Shown here: positions 49,901 through 61,076 of the stretch, piece after piece
Layout: each line of letters starts with the position of its first letter
Position numbering within the stretch: the first letter of the stretch is position 1
From: Daphnia pulex
Lineage: Eukaryota; Arthropoda; Branchiopoda; Diplostraca; Daphniidae
Assembly (NCBI RefSeq): GCF_021134715.1
Contig: NC_060021.1
Span: 11,626,501 to 11,690,500 of the forward strand
Direction of reading: 5' to 3'
DNA: 64,000 nucleotides
Made by a program: the position numbers and the translations under genes
Notes under the pieces: model-generated
The model's database searches: none
Told to the model about the DNA's origin: nothing
Seen by the model: only the letters and a program-made list of their open reading frames with translations

Positions 49901-52900
49901 TGATTTCTCTTTCGTGCGTGAGAGAAATGGATGGGAAGAAGACCGACGTGAATCGCTGGACTGCTGGAATCGGCCCGGTTCGTGTTGGACTAGACGGAAG
50001 CTCTCAACATTCCGGCCTTGTTGATGCGACAGATAAGGAAGCTTATCCACTTGTAGTGCGGAGTTTCCGCATCCACGTCATATAAGACGACGAGAGGGGA
50101 ACTCTGCGTTGAATACACACAGACACACAAAAGATCCTACGGGAAAAAAAAGGAAAGAGATGCTGAATTTCCCGGGGTTTCGGGAAGTTGTCGCGCCGAC
50201 TCGTTTGTTTATCTGTTGGTTTAGTCAACTCGAGTGGCGCCCACTTGCCTAGCTCTGGTGAGGGGGAGAGATAGACTACTTCAAACTGTTGACCAGCAAC
50301 AGCTGAATCCACCTGTCCTCTTTGAATGTGTTTCTTTATTCTGCGCTCGAGTGTGTTGACTTGTGTAGATTTCGATTCATTTCCGGGGATTGGCAATTGG
50401 TGGGGAAGAAAAGACTTTTCATAGAGCGCTAGGTGGCAGTGTCAGATGGTACGGGAAAAAGTCAAACCGGAACGAGTCAATCACCCGTCAAGTCTATACA
50501 GTTATTAGAGTCACATCAAAAGGAAGAGAAATTCGCTTATTTACCTGACGTTCCGACAGCAAACATGGGCGAATGTCCGCCGGGTTTACGACGTAAGATG
50601 CGCAGCATGACGAGACCGAGGACGGCGAAAATGACAATAACAGCCACAGCCACTGCCAGGCCGATGTAGAGAGTAATGTCCGTATCCAGCGCAGCTTTCG
50701 TTGCTAAAAATGAAATCAAAAAATGAATTAAATACGGCTGATTTGGACATAAATATTCAATTATAGATTGTTGTAGTCGACGATCCAGCAAGAGTACACG
50801 AATCGACAGATCAATCGATTGTGTAGAGTACTGTATCCAACCGGTCGATGAATTGGTAATGATCGACTTCATCAGACCATCACCAACCAAACACGTCACA
50901 GTGGCCACACACACAATGGTGCTGGTTTCTGGTACTTTTCGTATCATCAATCGATCAGGAAGAGGAGAGAACTGCCGAGACGGTCGTGTGTTGCCGTTCG
51001 ACCGTTAATACGTGAGACAAAATGTCGATCGCCAAATCCAAATCCAAATCAGGCCGAGCCAATTGAAGCATCGCAAAACGGCGTGGCAAAGGCCAACCCA
51101 TTTACTAAAGTGCAGCTCTCGTGGTACCCTCGTGACTTGACTGTAAGAGCCAAGATATTGCGATTGATGCAGACCACATCACGAGTCTATACAGACATGT
51201 TCCATACATACAACATTTCCAGTAAGAGTCGGTATATATTTTTAAACTTGGCCGAGCTTGAAATCCTCACCCAAACAAATTCGACATTCCGTCCCCAAAA
51301 GTTTAAGAGGAATTTCCTCCGTCTCACTCTCGAGTTTAGACTCTACAAAAATGTTTCCTCCGTGACTTGATGGATGAGACGAAATTTGAAGTTACAACTT
51401 TGAGCCGCCTGATGTATCCTTGGGTTGAAGCTGAGCGCTGAGAGACACGACAAGATAGAGAGAGATGAAATTCATAGACACCCTTTTTTGTTTCTGTTTC
51501 GTCTTTTATTTTATGGCCTTGGTGATTCTCTCCAGTTTCCCCTTATGCTCCTTTGCAGCTTCTTCGGGCTCCTCTTTGCCTCAATATACTCTTCCGTCTA
51601 CATCGCCTCTTGACTCTGAGTTAATTGTGATGGATGGATGAGAAGGGGGAACAGACTCCGGCAGAGATTCTACGGGGGATGGACCACTTGGCATCCTCTT
51701 CTTTACTCACTCGGACTCATCTTCCGTCTCTGGAGAGAAGAGTCTAATGATAACACGCTGATTAACTCTTTCCTTCTGCACGTTTGGCTTCGGGAGTGTT
51801 TTAAAAAAGAAAGAAAATTCTTCCCAAAATCTGTGGTGAATTAGGCAGCCGGTTACCGTCTCTCCCCCCCCCAACAAGTAAAAACTATTTGGATACCCAA
51901 AACACTCGCGACCCAACAAGTTGACTTTCCACTAGAATTCTCCGCCCTGTCATTTTAACAACAAGTTGAATAATGGAGGAGAAAAAACGAAGTGACGACA
52001 AGTTTCGTCGTCATTGTAGGTGGAGAACGGACTATTCAAACTGAAACTGTGTTTGTTAATGGTCTAGCGTTCTAGCGGACTTGTCATGATGTCCTCAAAA
52101 GTGAAGGAGGAAAAATTTTAAAAAGCCAAAATGCCTGAATTCTACAGGATGAGCCCTTAGCGAAAAGTCCCAGGTTATGTAACAATAGGATGGAGAGAAT
52201 CATTTCGAGACTATTAGAGATATCCGGACAAAATTATTTCGTCACGAATATTAGCAAGCGGAAAAGAAATGAAATGATGCAGATGAAGACTAAGAGATAT
52301 AATAAGAAAGAATAAGTGAAAGATGGGGGATGGTATGATTCATCCGCATCGATCCAACGTCGTCTATACGAGTAGTATGAAACGACCCGGATGTAAGCAC
52401 CACACATCAGACGAGTGGCAACGGACTAGACCCAAACAGCAGACTATAGGAAGAGTTATTATAGTAGTGGATCCAGGGCGGAGGGGGGTGAGTTGTTGTA
52501 AATCTGAGCATCCCGACGATGACGATAAAAAGCCGACACGGTCCACTGATCCCGGGCGAGGGTGCAGGAAACTCGCAACATTCAGTCAACGTCGACATCT
52601 TTCTTGGCCTGTTGTACATCAACCATCATCGTCCCTGTGTGTCAGTGTATCACGATGAACAGGGAAAATAGAAAAATAAAAATATAAAGAGGGGTGTCTC
52701 GGAAGAGGGAGAGTTGGCATATTAGCCCGGGTGATGATCGCGCAATCGGGCAGAAGAGGATGGGGGAGTTGGCTAGGCTGTTCTGCTAGACATTCAACTG
52801 ACTGTACACTTTTTCGACCATCGATGACACACACTGAATAGCTGAGGAAGTAGAAGAAGAAGCTCTCAGCCACCCTCCGGTGGGAGTTTGCTTTGGTTGA

Positions 52901-55900
52901 TGCTCTTCTCTATCCAGCGTGAATCATTAGTTACATGTCAAGTGAGCGCAACTCGACGCATCCAATTGAATTTCGGGCCCGGCTGGCAAAGATAGAAGCG
53001 ACTGCTGGGGCTGCAGAGACTATAGCGACACTAGCGAGTGTATGAGCGAACGAACTGATGGTGGGCGACTGCAAAGAGAATTATAAAAAATAGAGGAGTG
53101 ACTTAATTACGGAGAGAAAAGAAAGAAAAAGGGGGAACAACTGACGCAAGAAGTCGCCTTACATAAAAGCGGATGAAAAGAATAGAGAAAAGAGTCTGGT
53201 AACATCCGGAAAAAGAAACCGGATGAGTCTCTTCTGTTTATGGATGAGGAGGAAAAATCTGCTCGGATAGTTTCCAAAAGTTGCCAGGACTCGAGGTTGC
53301 CTTTTCCCATTGTCTCCTCCGGCCGCCATTCGAACGAAACGAGAAGGCCGACGAAAGAAAAGAATGGAGAGAGATGTACTAGAAGTGGCAGTAGAACCCA
53401 GTATAGGGACTCTATACGGATGCTGCAAGCAAATGGATTCACTGGAAGGATCCCCTTGACCGACAGAATTAGTGGAGGCTCTTTAATATCAAAGACGGAA
53501 GGAGCAGCCGAGCCGAGCCCCTGCCGACGCTCTGGACGGTTGCCAAGACAGTCCGTCTTGTATTCAACAACAAGGAGAGAGACTGGCGCCCAAATAAGCC
53601 AATAAACAACGTCAACTTGTTCCATCGTCAACGACTCCCGCCCCTATATATCCTTTACACTCCCTACAGCCGACACGACACGCGTACTCAGAATGTGTAG
53701 TTGACACTTCTTCTTCTTCTTCTTGTCCAGTCAATACATAAAATGATGGCGCCACTCAATTAGGAGCCAAGTTTGAAACGACTCGGGTTGACGCCACACA
53801 TTTTCTTCTATCCATACCAAGAAAAATGTTAAAATTAGAGAAACACCAACGAAAAAGAAGGCGGTGAAACATGAAAGCGTTTTGGCTTCCGGCGCCGGAA
53901 TGTCCGCGTTTCTCCCAAAAGAATCGGGACAGACGGGAGATAACTGCGGTGCGTGTTTCTTCTCACTTTCTTGTCGGGACGGAGACACACTGCTGGCAGT
54001 CAGTCTGCCACTCCCACTGTCATCGCCTCCCTTAACCTCAGCTCATGAACGAACGAACGAACGAAGGCACGAACCAAACGAATCGAAAGAAACAAGCGAA
54101 AGGACAGGCATTCTTCATTCCCGCGTGATTCCGGAGGTTGCCGTCGCACGCTTGGCTGGACCCGCAAGTGTGTGGCGGCCAAAATGAGACGCTCAACGAG
54201 GAGTTTGAGGGAGTAGGAACGAGTTGAGATGGAACCGAATCTCAGTCGGAACGACGACGACGCCACCCGAGAATTCGTGGGGCGTGTGAGCGTTCCGTGT
54301 CTCATTGGGACGGAAATGGACGCCACTTTTGGTTTCAACTTTGCGTTGATTTGTACTCCAATTCCCGTTTCTAATGAACATTCCGCATCCTCGACCAAAT
54401 GTCACGTCACAGGGAATGGTCTCTGAATAGAACTGCCTAGGATTGGACTAAATCAATAGGGAATCTACCAATTAATTCAGACCCTATACTTCTCTGACGT
54501 CACTCTTTCCCCTATTTTTGTCAATTCAGATCACCTCACGGCAGTGACAGTTTAAATAAACAAACGAATAAAGGACTAGAATTGGAATCGATTAACGGTG
54601 GGCGGAAACGCACGAACCCATAAAATTCTGATTGGCCAAACTGAACCATTTGCATTAGGATTGGCAAACATTCAATTTTTATTCATCGATGATTTATTCA
54701 CTTTCGCTTGAGAAAACAAATTTAAGGGAAGTCGAGTCGCTTCTATTTTTGCGGCGATTGTGAATAAATCAGATCAGCCAAACTTTCAATAAACAAAAAG
54801 AAAAGAGCGAAACAAAAGTCAAAAGGAAAGAATGAAAATCCCGAACAAGGCAACACGCACGCAACAAAGAGAAGCCGCCCGACGACGACTACTGGTTCCA
54901 TTTATAACAACAACAACAACAACAACCGAAAGCGAAAAGAAGAAAGAAGTTGGACGGTGGAAAGAAAACAATTCCCCGTGAAAAATCCGTGGGCGGAATT
55001 TGTCGTTATAAGAAGAGACGAACGAAAGGGACGGCCGAGTTTGTCCCACAGTTTCGCTGCAGCAGCTGCCACCGAAACAAAACATGACAATCCACTTAAA
55101 GAAAATTTCGGAGTGAGCAGCACGGCCCGCGGCCGCCATTGTCTTTTCCGTCCAGCCTTTTGTTTGGATTATTCTTTTGTTTCAATTGTCTAAAGTGTCG
55201 ACGACCGGTGCCGTGCGCTGATTCGCACCTTCTTATAACCTGCCAATGTCTTTAATGATTCGATGGCTCCTCGTGAATGTGAGACTGTAAAAATCGTTCT
55301 TTTGTTGTTTCAATTGGAAAGCTCATTCAATTCTTTCTGTGCACAAACGGAAAACAAAAGACGAAAGTCTTTGGTGGAAACGAGTCAAACGTGATGGCTG
55401 GATGGCTGACGTCAAAAATTGTTATGCCGGGACTGTCGGTAGCGGGCGAGTATTTACGGGTGGTGGAAAAGGAGCCAAGAGAAGAAGATGATCACGAAGG
55501 GGCACGCCCCAAACACAAAAGTTTTCCTGGCTCGGATTTTGATCGGTCCCTTGCCGACATCCATCCAGCGGACGCGCGGACGGAGGGGAAATGAGAAGTT
55601 GATGCTGGAATTCGGGCAGATCTTGTTCCATCATCGTCCCTTGATTGTGACGACTGCCCTTGTAACTGGGTATACTAGTAATTGTACACGTCGTCGTCAA
55701 CTGTTTGTATGTTGCGACAGGAGTAGGAAATCAGGATCCCCCCCTCCTAACCCGCTGGACCTTATCCATCATCATCATTTCCCTGGATGGCGGCGGCGTT
55801 TGCATTATTCAAGAGGTACAACAACACGATGAGGGTGACTGTTCATGCCCGGATCAATGTCGAATGCACAACACGACGACGACGACGACTCGTTTCATCG

Positions 55901-58900
55901 GCCGCACTTGGCGCTCGATCCTCACAAGTATCCGATCCCGTTCAACACAAATTCCCCAGCTGCCTTCGTTGTACTCCACGTCCCCACCATCTTGCCCCCC
56001 TTCGAAAGCAGACACGTCCATTGTGTGAGCACGCGGATGGATTCCGATAATCAATATGACGACACAGAGCGGGTCATGTTGGCGGCGCTGCACAGATTTG
56101 AACAAGTGCAAGAAACTTTGCCCGTTCGCATTCCAATATTTTCTCGCCCTAAACAAATAGAAGAGAGCTACTGACGGGCAGCAGTAGACACGGAACCGGT
56201 CCGTTCCAATGTCCAGTAGCCTCAAAGGATTCAATCGTACACGACTCCCGAACGGCCAGCAACTGCCGTAGAAAGAAACACGTCGAAAGTGTTTCCCTCG
56301 ACACGCGAAAGGAGCGATAAAGTGATGAATCTTCTCGACCCACAGTCGTTATTCAATAAAATAAAAAGTCCATTCAAAAGTACCGGCCATTGAAAAAATA
56401 TAGGGCGGCTAGAGCGGGATTTTCAAATGTCGACCTTCAAATTTTCAATAAGGGACCGGTAATGTCTGCCAGTAACGGATAAACTCGTAACACCGGAAGA
56501 ATATTGAATCGACGACTGGGGATTGCGCATCGGCTTTGTTGTGTTATCCCGAGCTCACGTCAACTCATCCAATCATTCCCCCCCGCCCGACCAACTTACT
56601 CCCGGGGTTACCGACAATGTTCAAATTTAAAAAAAAAAGCCGCACGTTTTACTTCGCACGTTCACGAAGAGTAAAATAAATCAGAGAAGAAAGTCGACAC
56701 TCACCTTCATCCGAAATGTCGAGACCTTCGGCACGAACCGCTGCAATAAAAATAAAAATAAATAAATTGCATTTTGATACTAAAAAAGGACTTGTGGTCG
56801 TGTGATAATTGTTTGTCAAACGACGACTTGATTTTGATTTGCAATTGTGGGTTTCGGGTGAGGGGGCAAACAGGACGGAGGATAAATGAACAAAAAAGAA
56901 AATTGTAATAAAATAATGAGTACATACCTCGACACATTCCACCGGTGCAATTAGCTGACATCAAGTCACGGCCGACGCAATATTTGCCTCCGTTGGAGGG
57001 TGAAGGGCTGGTGCACGAACGGCGACGGTGATGTTTACAATCCGGTCCGCAGTTGGACCAACTGGACCAGGCGTTCCATCGACCGTCCACCACTTTTGAC
57101 AAGAAAGAGAAGGAAAAAAAAACAAATATTCAGATTATTACGACATCAATTTGTGTAGCGCATGGATAAACAAACAAACAACGTGTCGCTAATAAGAAAC
57201 TCTGACGTCATATAAGGCAGACAATCACGCTGGCGAGTATTGATTAACTTACCCTCGACTCCATCCGGATGGATGGATACGTCTTAATCCGGCAGCACAA
57301 GAAAAAAATACAAACACACGATGATAAACAACAAGCTAATGATGACACAAATAAACGACGTTGAATTCTATTAAACGCGGAAATGGGATCGGATGTGTAA
57401 ATCTGACCATCAATCAACCCAAAAGCTTAAAAACTAAATTTAAAAATAGTAACTAGCGCCAAGATTCGAGAGAATTGGAGTTGATCTCGTTATGTAATTA
57501 TGAGATAACAAGTGGCGCCGGGACTTGTGAGAAGTGAAGACAATTTGTCTCGGGAGCGCCAGCCGGGAGCAACATGCAGCAGCCCCAGTCAGCTCACGTT
57601 GATGAGACTCTTGCGCCAGAACACACTACACCAAAGTCGCATCGACAGAAACATATGAGCGGGTTTCGAGGCTAACCAACAACTTTGCATATTGATGAGC
57701 CGGTCAATCAAGTCACGTGGGAACAACAGGGCCGAGGAGGCAAACGGAATGATGAGCTAAGATTATAAGCTTGCGGTCAAACTCTTTTTTTTTTTACCTG
57801 GACAGATGGAGGTGCAATCGCCTTTCTGGACGTTGGAACCCGGACAGGTGCGGCCTCCGTTCAGCGGCGTTGGGTTCGTGCACAATCGAGTCCGTTTCTG
57901 AGTCCCGCGACCGCAAGAGTTTGGCTGCCCCGTCGACGTGCACTCGGACCACGAAGACCAAGACGACCAGCCCCCGTTGACTGCTTTGCCAAAAGAACAA
58001 GAAAAAAATAATAACATGATTAATATGATTGATTTGGCGTCAAATATTTGATCAATCCAATTCGATATTCGATCAGAAAGTGGACGAGAGTTCAGCGAAA
58101 ATCAAAACACAATTTTGGCCGATCTGCCAACAACCCGTTGGACCGTTGCAGGTCTTCATATTATGTATTGATTTCAAAAGATGGTCGAAAGATGATAGCG
58201 ACTCGGGGCGGATGGAGGAGTTCCGGATCAAAGCATCAGCGCACACCAAGCGAAAAAAATGAAAAGAACTCTGAAAAGAAAAGAACCTTCTTTGCTTCGT
58301 CTTTTTACTCGTCGATAATAAACGCATTAAAAGGGTAGGTATATAGACGTACTATTCTTTAAAAAATAGGCAGCCAAGGGAAAATATTATATCAGACCGA
58401 CTATACCAACAAAAGTCGTGAGGGATCAATACGATCGCCCGTGGAATCGGACAGAGCGAATATGAGATATAGACAACGAGAAAACTAGTGCCCGTACGTC
58501 TAAAAAGAGTAGCAGCCTTCTGCCTTCGGTGATGTGTGGTATTTGTATAGGGGAGCAGCCTATATCGAGGGAGTGCATCTGACAGGTCCCCGGTTCGTTA
58601 TCCAAACTCGTGTCCGACGTCATTTCTCTCTCATTTCTTCTCACTAGTGCGGGGATTATTAAAAACAGGACTACTACCTTTTCCACGTCTTATTCCCCTG
58701 GGCTGCTGCTGTCTGGCAGAGTCGAAAGAAAGGCCAGTGACAGCAGGAAATTCGTGTGATCCTAACCAATCTCATTCGAGAAATCCAGTCAGGTTGAAAT
58801 GAGTCGCCAAAAGAATTTGATTACCATTTGGAATGGGGATAAAATGGGATGGATACAACAACCCCGGAAAGACCAAACTTTAATGCCACCACACAAGAGT

Positions 58901-61076
58901 TAGCGCTGGATTTGGACAACCGCCAAAAAATAAATCCCGATAAATCCAAATGAATATAAAGGGAAAATGGGAAGGAAATTAAGTTTGAAAGTCTGTCGAT
59001 GTCATTGAAACGTTTTTTTTCGAGTTCAATGAAACGTGAAAAGCAGATAGCGTTTTCAAACAAGTCACAGGCCAAGTCGGGCATGATGATGTCGCGCTGA
59101 CTCGACCGGATGGTTTGTCTGTCGGGCGTGCGCACGGTCCCATTCTCGCCAAACATGGCCGGGACAAAAAAGAAAATGGAAGGAACACGTTCACAAACTT
59201 TTAAATCTTGCGAGTTGTGTATGGACTCTCCTATCTCGGCGCAGGTCGTGACATTGTTCCTCCGTCCAAGTGTTGGGCACTATCGGCCACCATCTATCAA
59301 CCATCTCACCTGGACTGTTGGGTTTATGAAATCTCGTAAAGGTCGGTTGGAAACGGGAAATGAGATTTCACGACCCCTTTTGACTCTTTTTTGATTCTGT
59401 GGCTGAACAAACACTTCCAGCATACGGGACGGGACACAAACTGCTGGTCATCAAAAGATTCAGATCCCGAGAAAGTCGAACGACTGGCCGGCGGACTATA
59501 TGGCGGCTTTTGTGAAATATGGCCAAAGAAAACTATACTGACTGGCCCTGGGCAGCATTCTAAATGGTAATACCCTCCGACCCTATTATTATATATGTAC
59601 GCTTTGACACCGCGGCCCAGACGGACGTAAAGGAGAGAAAAAAAATGAATCGCAAGATCTTGCAGACTCACGGGCAAACACACACACACGCGCAGCCATC
59701 ATATGGTCGGTAATGAAAAAGAATAAAATAAAATACGACTCCACTTTTTTTCTTTTTCAAAGAGAAATTCTTCCCCTTTCGCCGCTCGGGACTCGAGAGC
59801 TCTTTTGGTTCGTGCTGCTGTTAAAGGGTTGAAACAATTCCATTTCCATATGTCGGGACCAGACGGAGGAGGTTAGGTTAGGAGGAGGGAACGTGGCCTA
59901 CAATGGCCTCAGTCACGAAAGATGAGTCACAACGCCTCTCTCTCTCTGCCTCTCGGTTGGGAATGCATCAGTTTCTTTTAGTGATTCGATTCGGTTAACT
60001 CGACTGGGTCGGTCGTCAGTAAAAAAAATAAAATAAAAAAACGAGCAAAGAAAAGCAAAAGAGGTGGAATGGCAAGTAGATGGAGCGATAACCGGCCCAT
60101 CATTTACTTCTTTTTCTTCGTTCACATTTTGATCCCCGACCACCGATAAAAACCCAAATGATCATCATCGTCATTCGTTACGCACCGTCGACTTGCTCTC
60201 AAATCCCAATGCCAAATCAAAATGAAGGTTATAACTTGTAGAAAAACGGAAAACTTTGGTAGAAATTCGATTCATCGGCAAAGTTCAAGGTGAAAGACTG
60301 AAAGACACTGGACCTTGGTCGGGCGGCCCGGAAGAAATAGTAAGAATAGAAGCCAATTTCATTTTATCGCTATGAATGAGAAAAGGTTAAAAATGGACGT
60401 CCAGTTGAGGTAATGACCAATCATGAGGCCTCCCACCAAAACATCAAAAAGCCAAAAGGTTCACGTGATGAATGGTTTCATCAACTTGTCTATTCTCGTT
60501 CATTTCCCGATAAAAAGAAATTTCGGATAAAGTTGGGCCCGGTTATTGAGTGCCAGAATTTGGATGGTGCGTGATGGATGCGGATCAAGCTCAATTTTAC
60601 GCCACTCGTTCCCTTAAACTCTAATCGATTTCTTCATTGCCGGTAACGCGTTATACATTGGGGCGCAGTCGAGTCCATCACCTTCCGGAAATGGAGTCGA
60701 CATCACCAAGCGTCTCTTACATTTCTAGGGCTCCAGTTTCTATAATATTTCCCGACGTATAACTCTTAAGGAATCGGTTGGTACGTACCCAAAACGGTGA
60801 GAACGGCCGTGTCGCTGATCCGCTTGCCGGCCACATTCTCCGACACGCAGGTATAATTGCCCATGTCGGCCAGACGGGCCTGAACGACGAGCAAATGTCC
60901 CTCGCTGCTGACGATCAAGTTGCTGCCTTCCTTTTTCGGCTCGACGGGCACGCCATTCTTCTGCCAGGTGACATCCGGCGGTGGGATTCCCTCAGGTGCC
61001 AGGCAGCGCAGTTCCACTTGGCGCTCCAGTTCAACACTCCGCGAGTAAGGATTCTCCGTAAAGTGTTTGCGGATAA
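46745..61076 (-). CDS. unc-5: Netrin receptor UNC-5 (3' eleven exons; 5' end outside window)
   Basis: Single-pass receptor mediating axon repulsion by netrin. Minus-strand exons, 5' to 3': 61076-60789 (Ig C2), 57983-57798 and 57092-56928 (thrombospondin type 1), 56740-56705, 50703-50545 (transmembrane), 48953-48766, 48700-48484, 48392-48132 and 48049-47883 (ZU5), 47801-46990 (UPA and death-domain start) and 46919-46745 (death domain, TAG). The frame closes across all ten joins, giving about 883 residues. The first visible exon begins in mid-codon (after one base), so the signal peptide and first Ig domain are encoded beyond base 64000. Characteristic pieces are IRKHF, GNYTC..N..G, two WSxWS repeats, [21 protein letters not shown] and [19 protein letters not shown]. 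The introns are large (up to 6 kb), unlike those of its neighbours. Identification is very secure. Confidence 0.95.
46990..48392 (-). CDS. unc-5: unc-5 ZU5 and UPA exons
   Basis: Exons 48392-48132 and 48049-47883 encode ZU5: start [20 protein letters not shown], then EGALKNG and, across the splice, [20 protein letters not shown]. Exon 47801-46990 begins [11 protein letters not shown] and encodes the UPA linker domain ([25 protein letters not shown]) and, after a serine-rich stretch, the start of the death domain. In the family ZU5-UPA-death form a closed supramodule that restrains signalling. Confidence 0.9.
48484..48953 (-). CDS. unc-5: unc-5 juxtamembrane cytoplasmic exons
   Basis: Exons 48953-48766 and 48700-48484. 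Tyrosine-containing linker ([21 protein letters not shown]), then [10 protein letters not shown] and a proline/serine-rich segment (SPSPPPLPP). The tyrosines (for example DVPHL-adjacent Y) are candidate phosphorylation and adaptor sites, as in other UNC-5 receptors. The acceptor of the second exon (atgaag) is weak in pyrimidines near the AG; the frame supports it. Confidence 0.8.
48954..50544. other. unc-5 intron
   Basis: Lies between the transmembrane and first cytoplasmic exons. No coding exon seen inside. CT- and GA-rich stretches (49095-49265, 49620-49660) dominate. Confidence 0.6.
50545..50703 (-). CDS. unc-5: unc-5 transmembrane exon
   Basis: One 159-base exon encodes the whole membrane span, [20 protein letters not shown], bounded inside by [10 protein letters not shown] as stop-transfer. 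Phases fit the 36-base exon upstream and the exon at 48953. It lies about 6 kb from the previous exon. Confidence 0.92.
50704..56704. other. unc-5 large intron with simple repeats
   Basis: About 6 kb with no exon I can support. Short microsatellites are present: gaac repeats near 54050-54063, aac repeats 54907-54925, cttctt near 53709-53723 and acg repeats near 55875-55890. A plus-strand motif ctatatatcc (53644-53653), followed about 40 bases later by tactcagaat, resembles a promoter but lacks other support. The open frames here are basic or CT-derived and not convincing. Confidence 0.5.
56705..56740 (-). CDS. unc-5: unc-5 36-base exon between thrombospondin and membrane segments
   Basis: Flanked by acceptor ttgcag and donor gtgagt. 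Encodes [11 protein letters not shown] plus split codons, an acidic stalk next to the membrane. Its length is a multiple of three and its two splice phases are equal, so skipping would keep the frame: a candidate cassette exon. Confidence 0.75.
56928..57983 (-). CDS. unc-5: unc-5 two thrombospondin type-1 exons
   Basis: Exon 57983-57798 encodes [15 protein letters not shown], then [23 protein letters not shown] and CTSICP. Exon 57092-56928 encodes [14 protein letters not shown], then [19 protein letters not shown] and CTGGMC. Both have the tryptophan ladder and the six cysteines expected of the repeat. The 5' acceptor of the first exon is aagcag (57986-57981), so AG could be used at either of two positions three bases apart. 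Confidence 0.92.
57093..57797. other. unc-5 intron between thrombospondin exons
   Basis: No exon or RNA gene seen. It includes two similar 30-base islands gagattcga.. / gttatgtaattatgagataac near 57465-57510 without obvious function. Confidence 0.4.
57984..60788. other. unc-5 intron between Ig and thrombospondin exons
   Basis: About 2.8 kb without a supportable exon. CA repeat at 59678-59692 and a CT repeat at 59936-59947. Confidence 0.5.
60789..61076 (-). CDS. unc-5: unc-5 immunoglobulin C2 exon
   Basis: 288-base exon with acceptor tttag and donor gtacgt. Encodes [11 protein letters not shown], the first cysteine in [20 protein letters not shown] and the second in [14 protein letters not shown], the standard Ig pair and its tyrosine corner. 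Position relative to the thrombospondin exons identifies it as the second (membrane-proximal) Ig domain. Confidence 0.92.

Noticed and set aside
55845..56234. Overlapping open frames of over 100 codons on both strands inside the unc-5 intron
   Set aside because: Driven by a degenerate ACG/GAC microsatellite; peptides are runs of D, T, R or V without domain.
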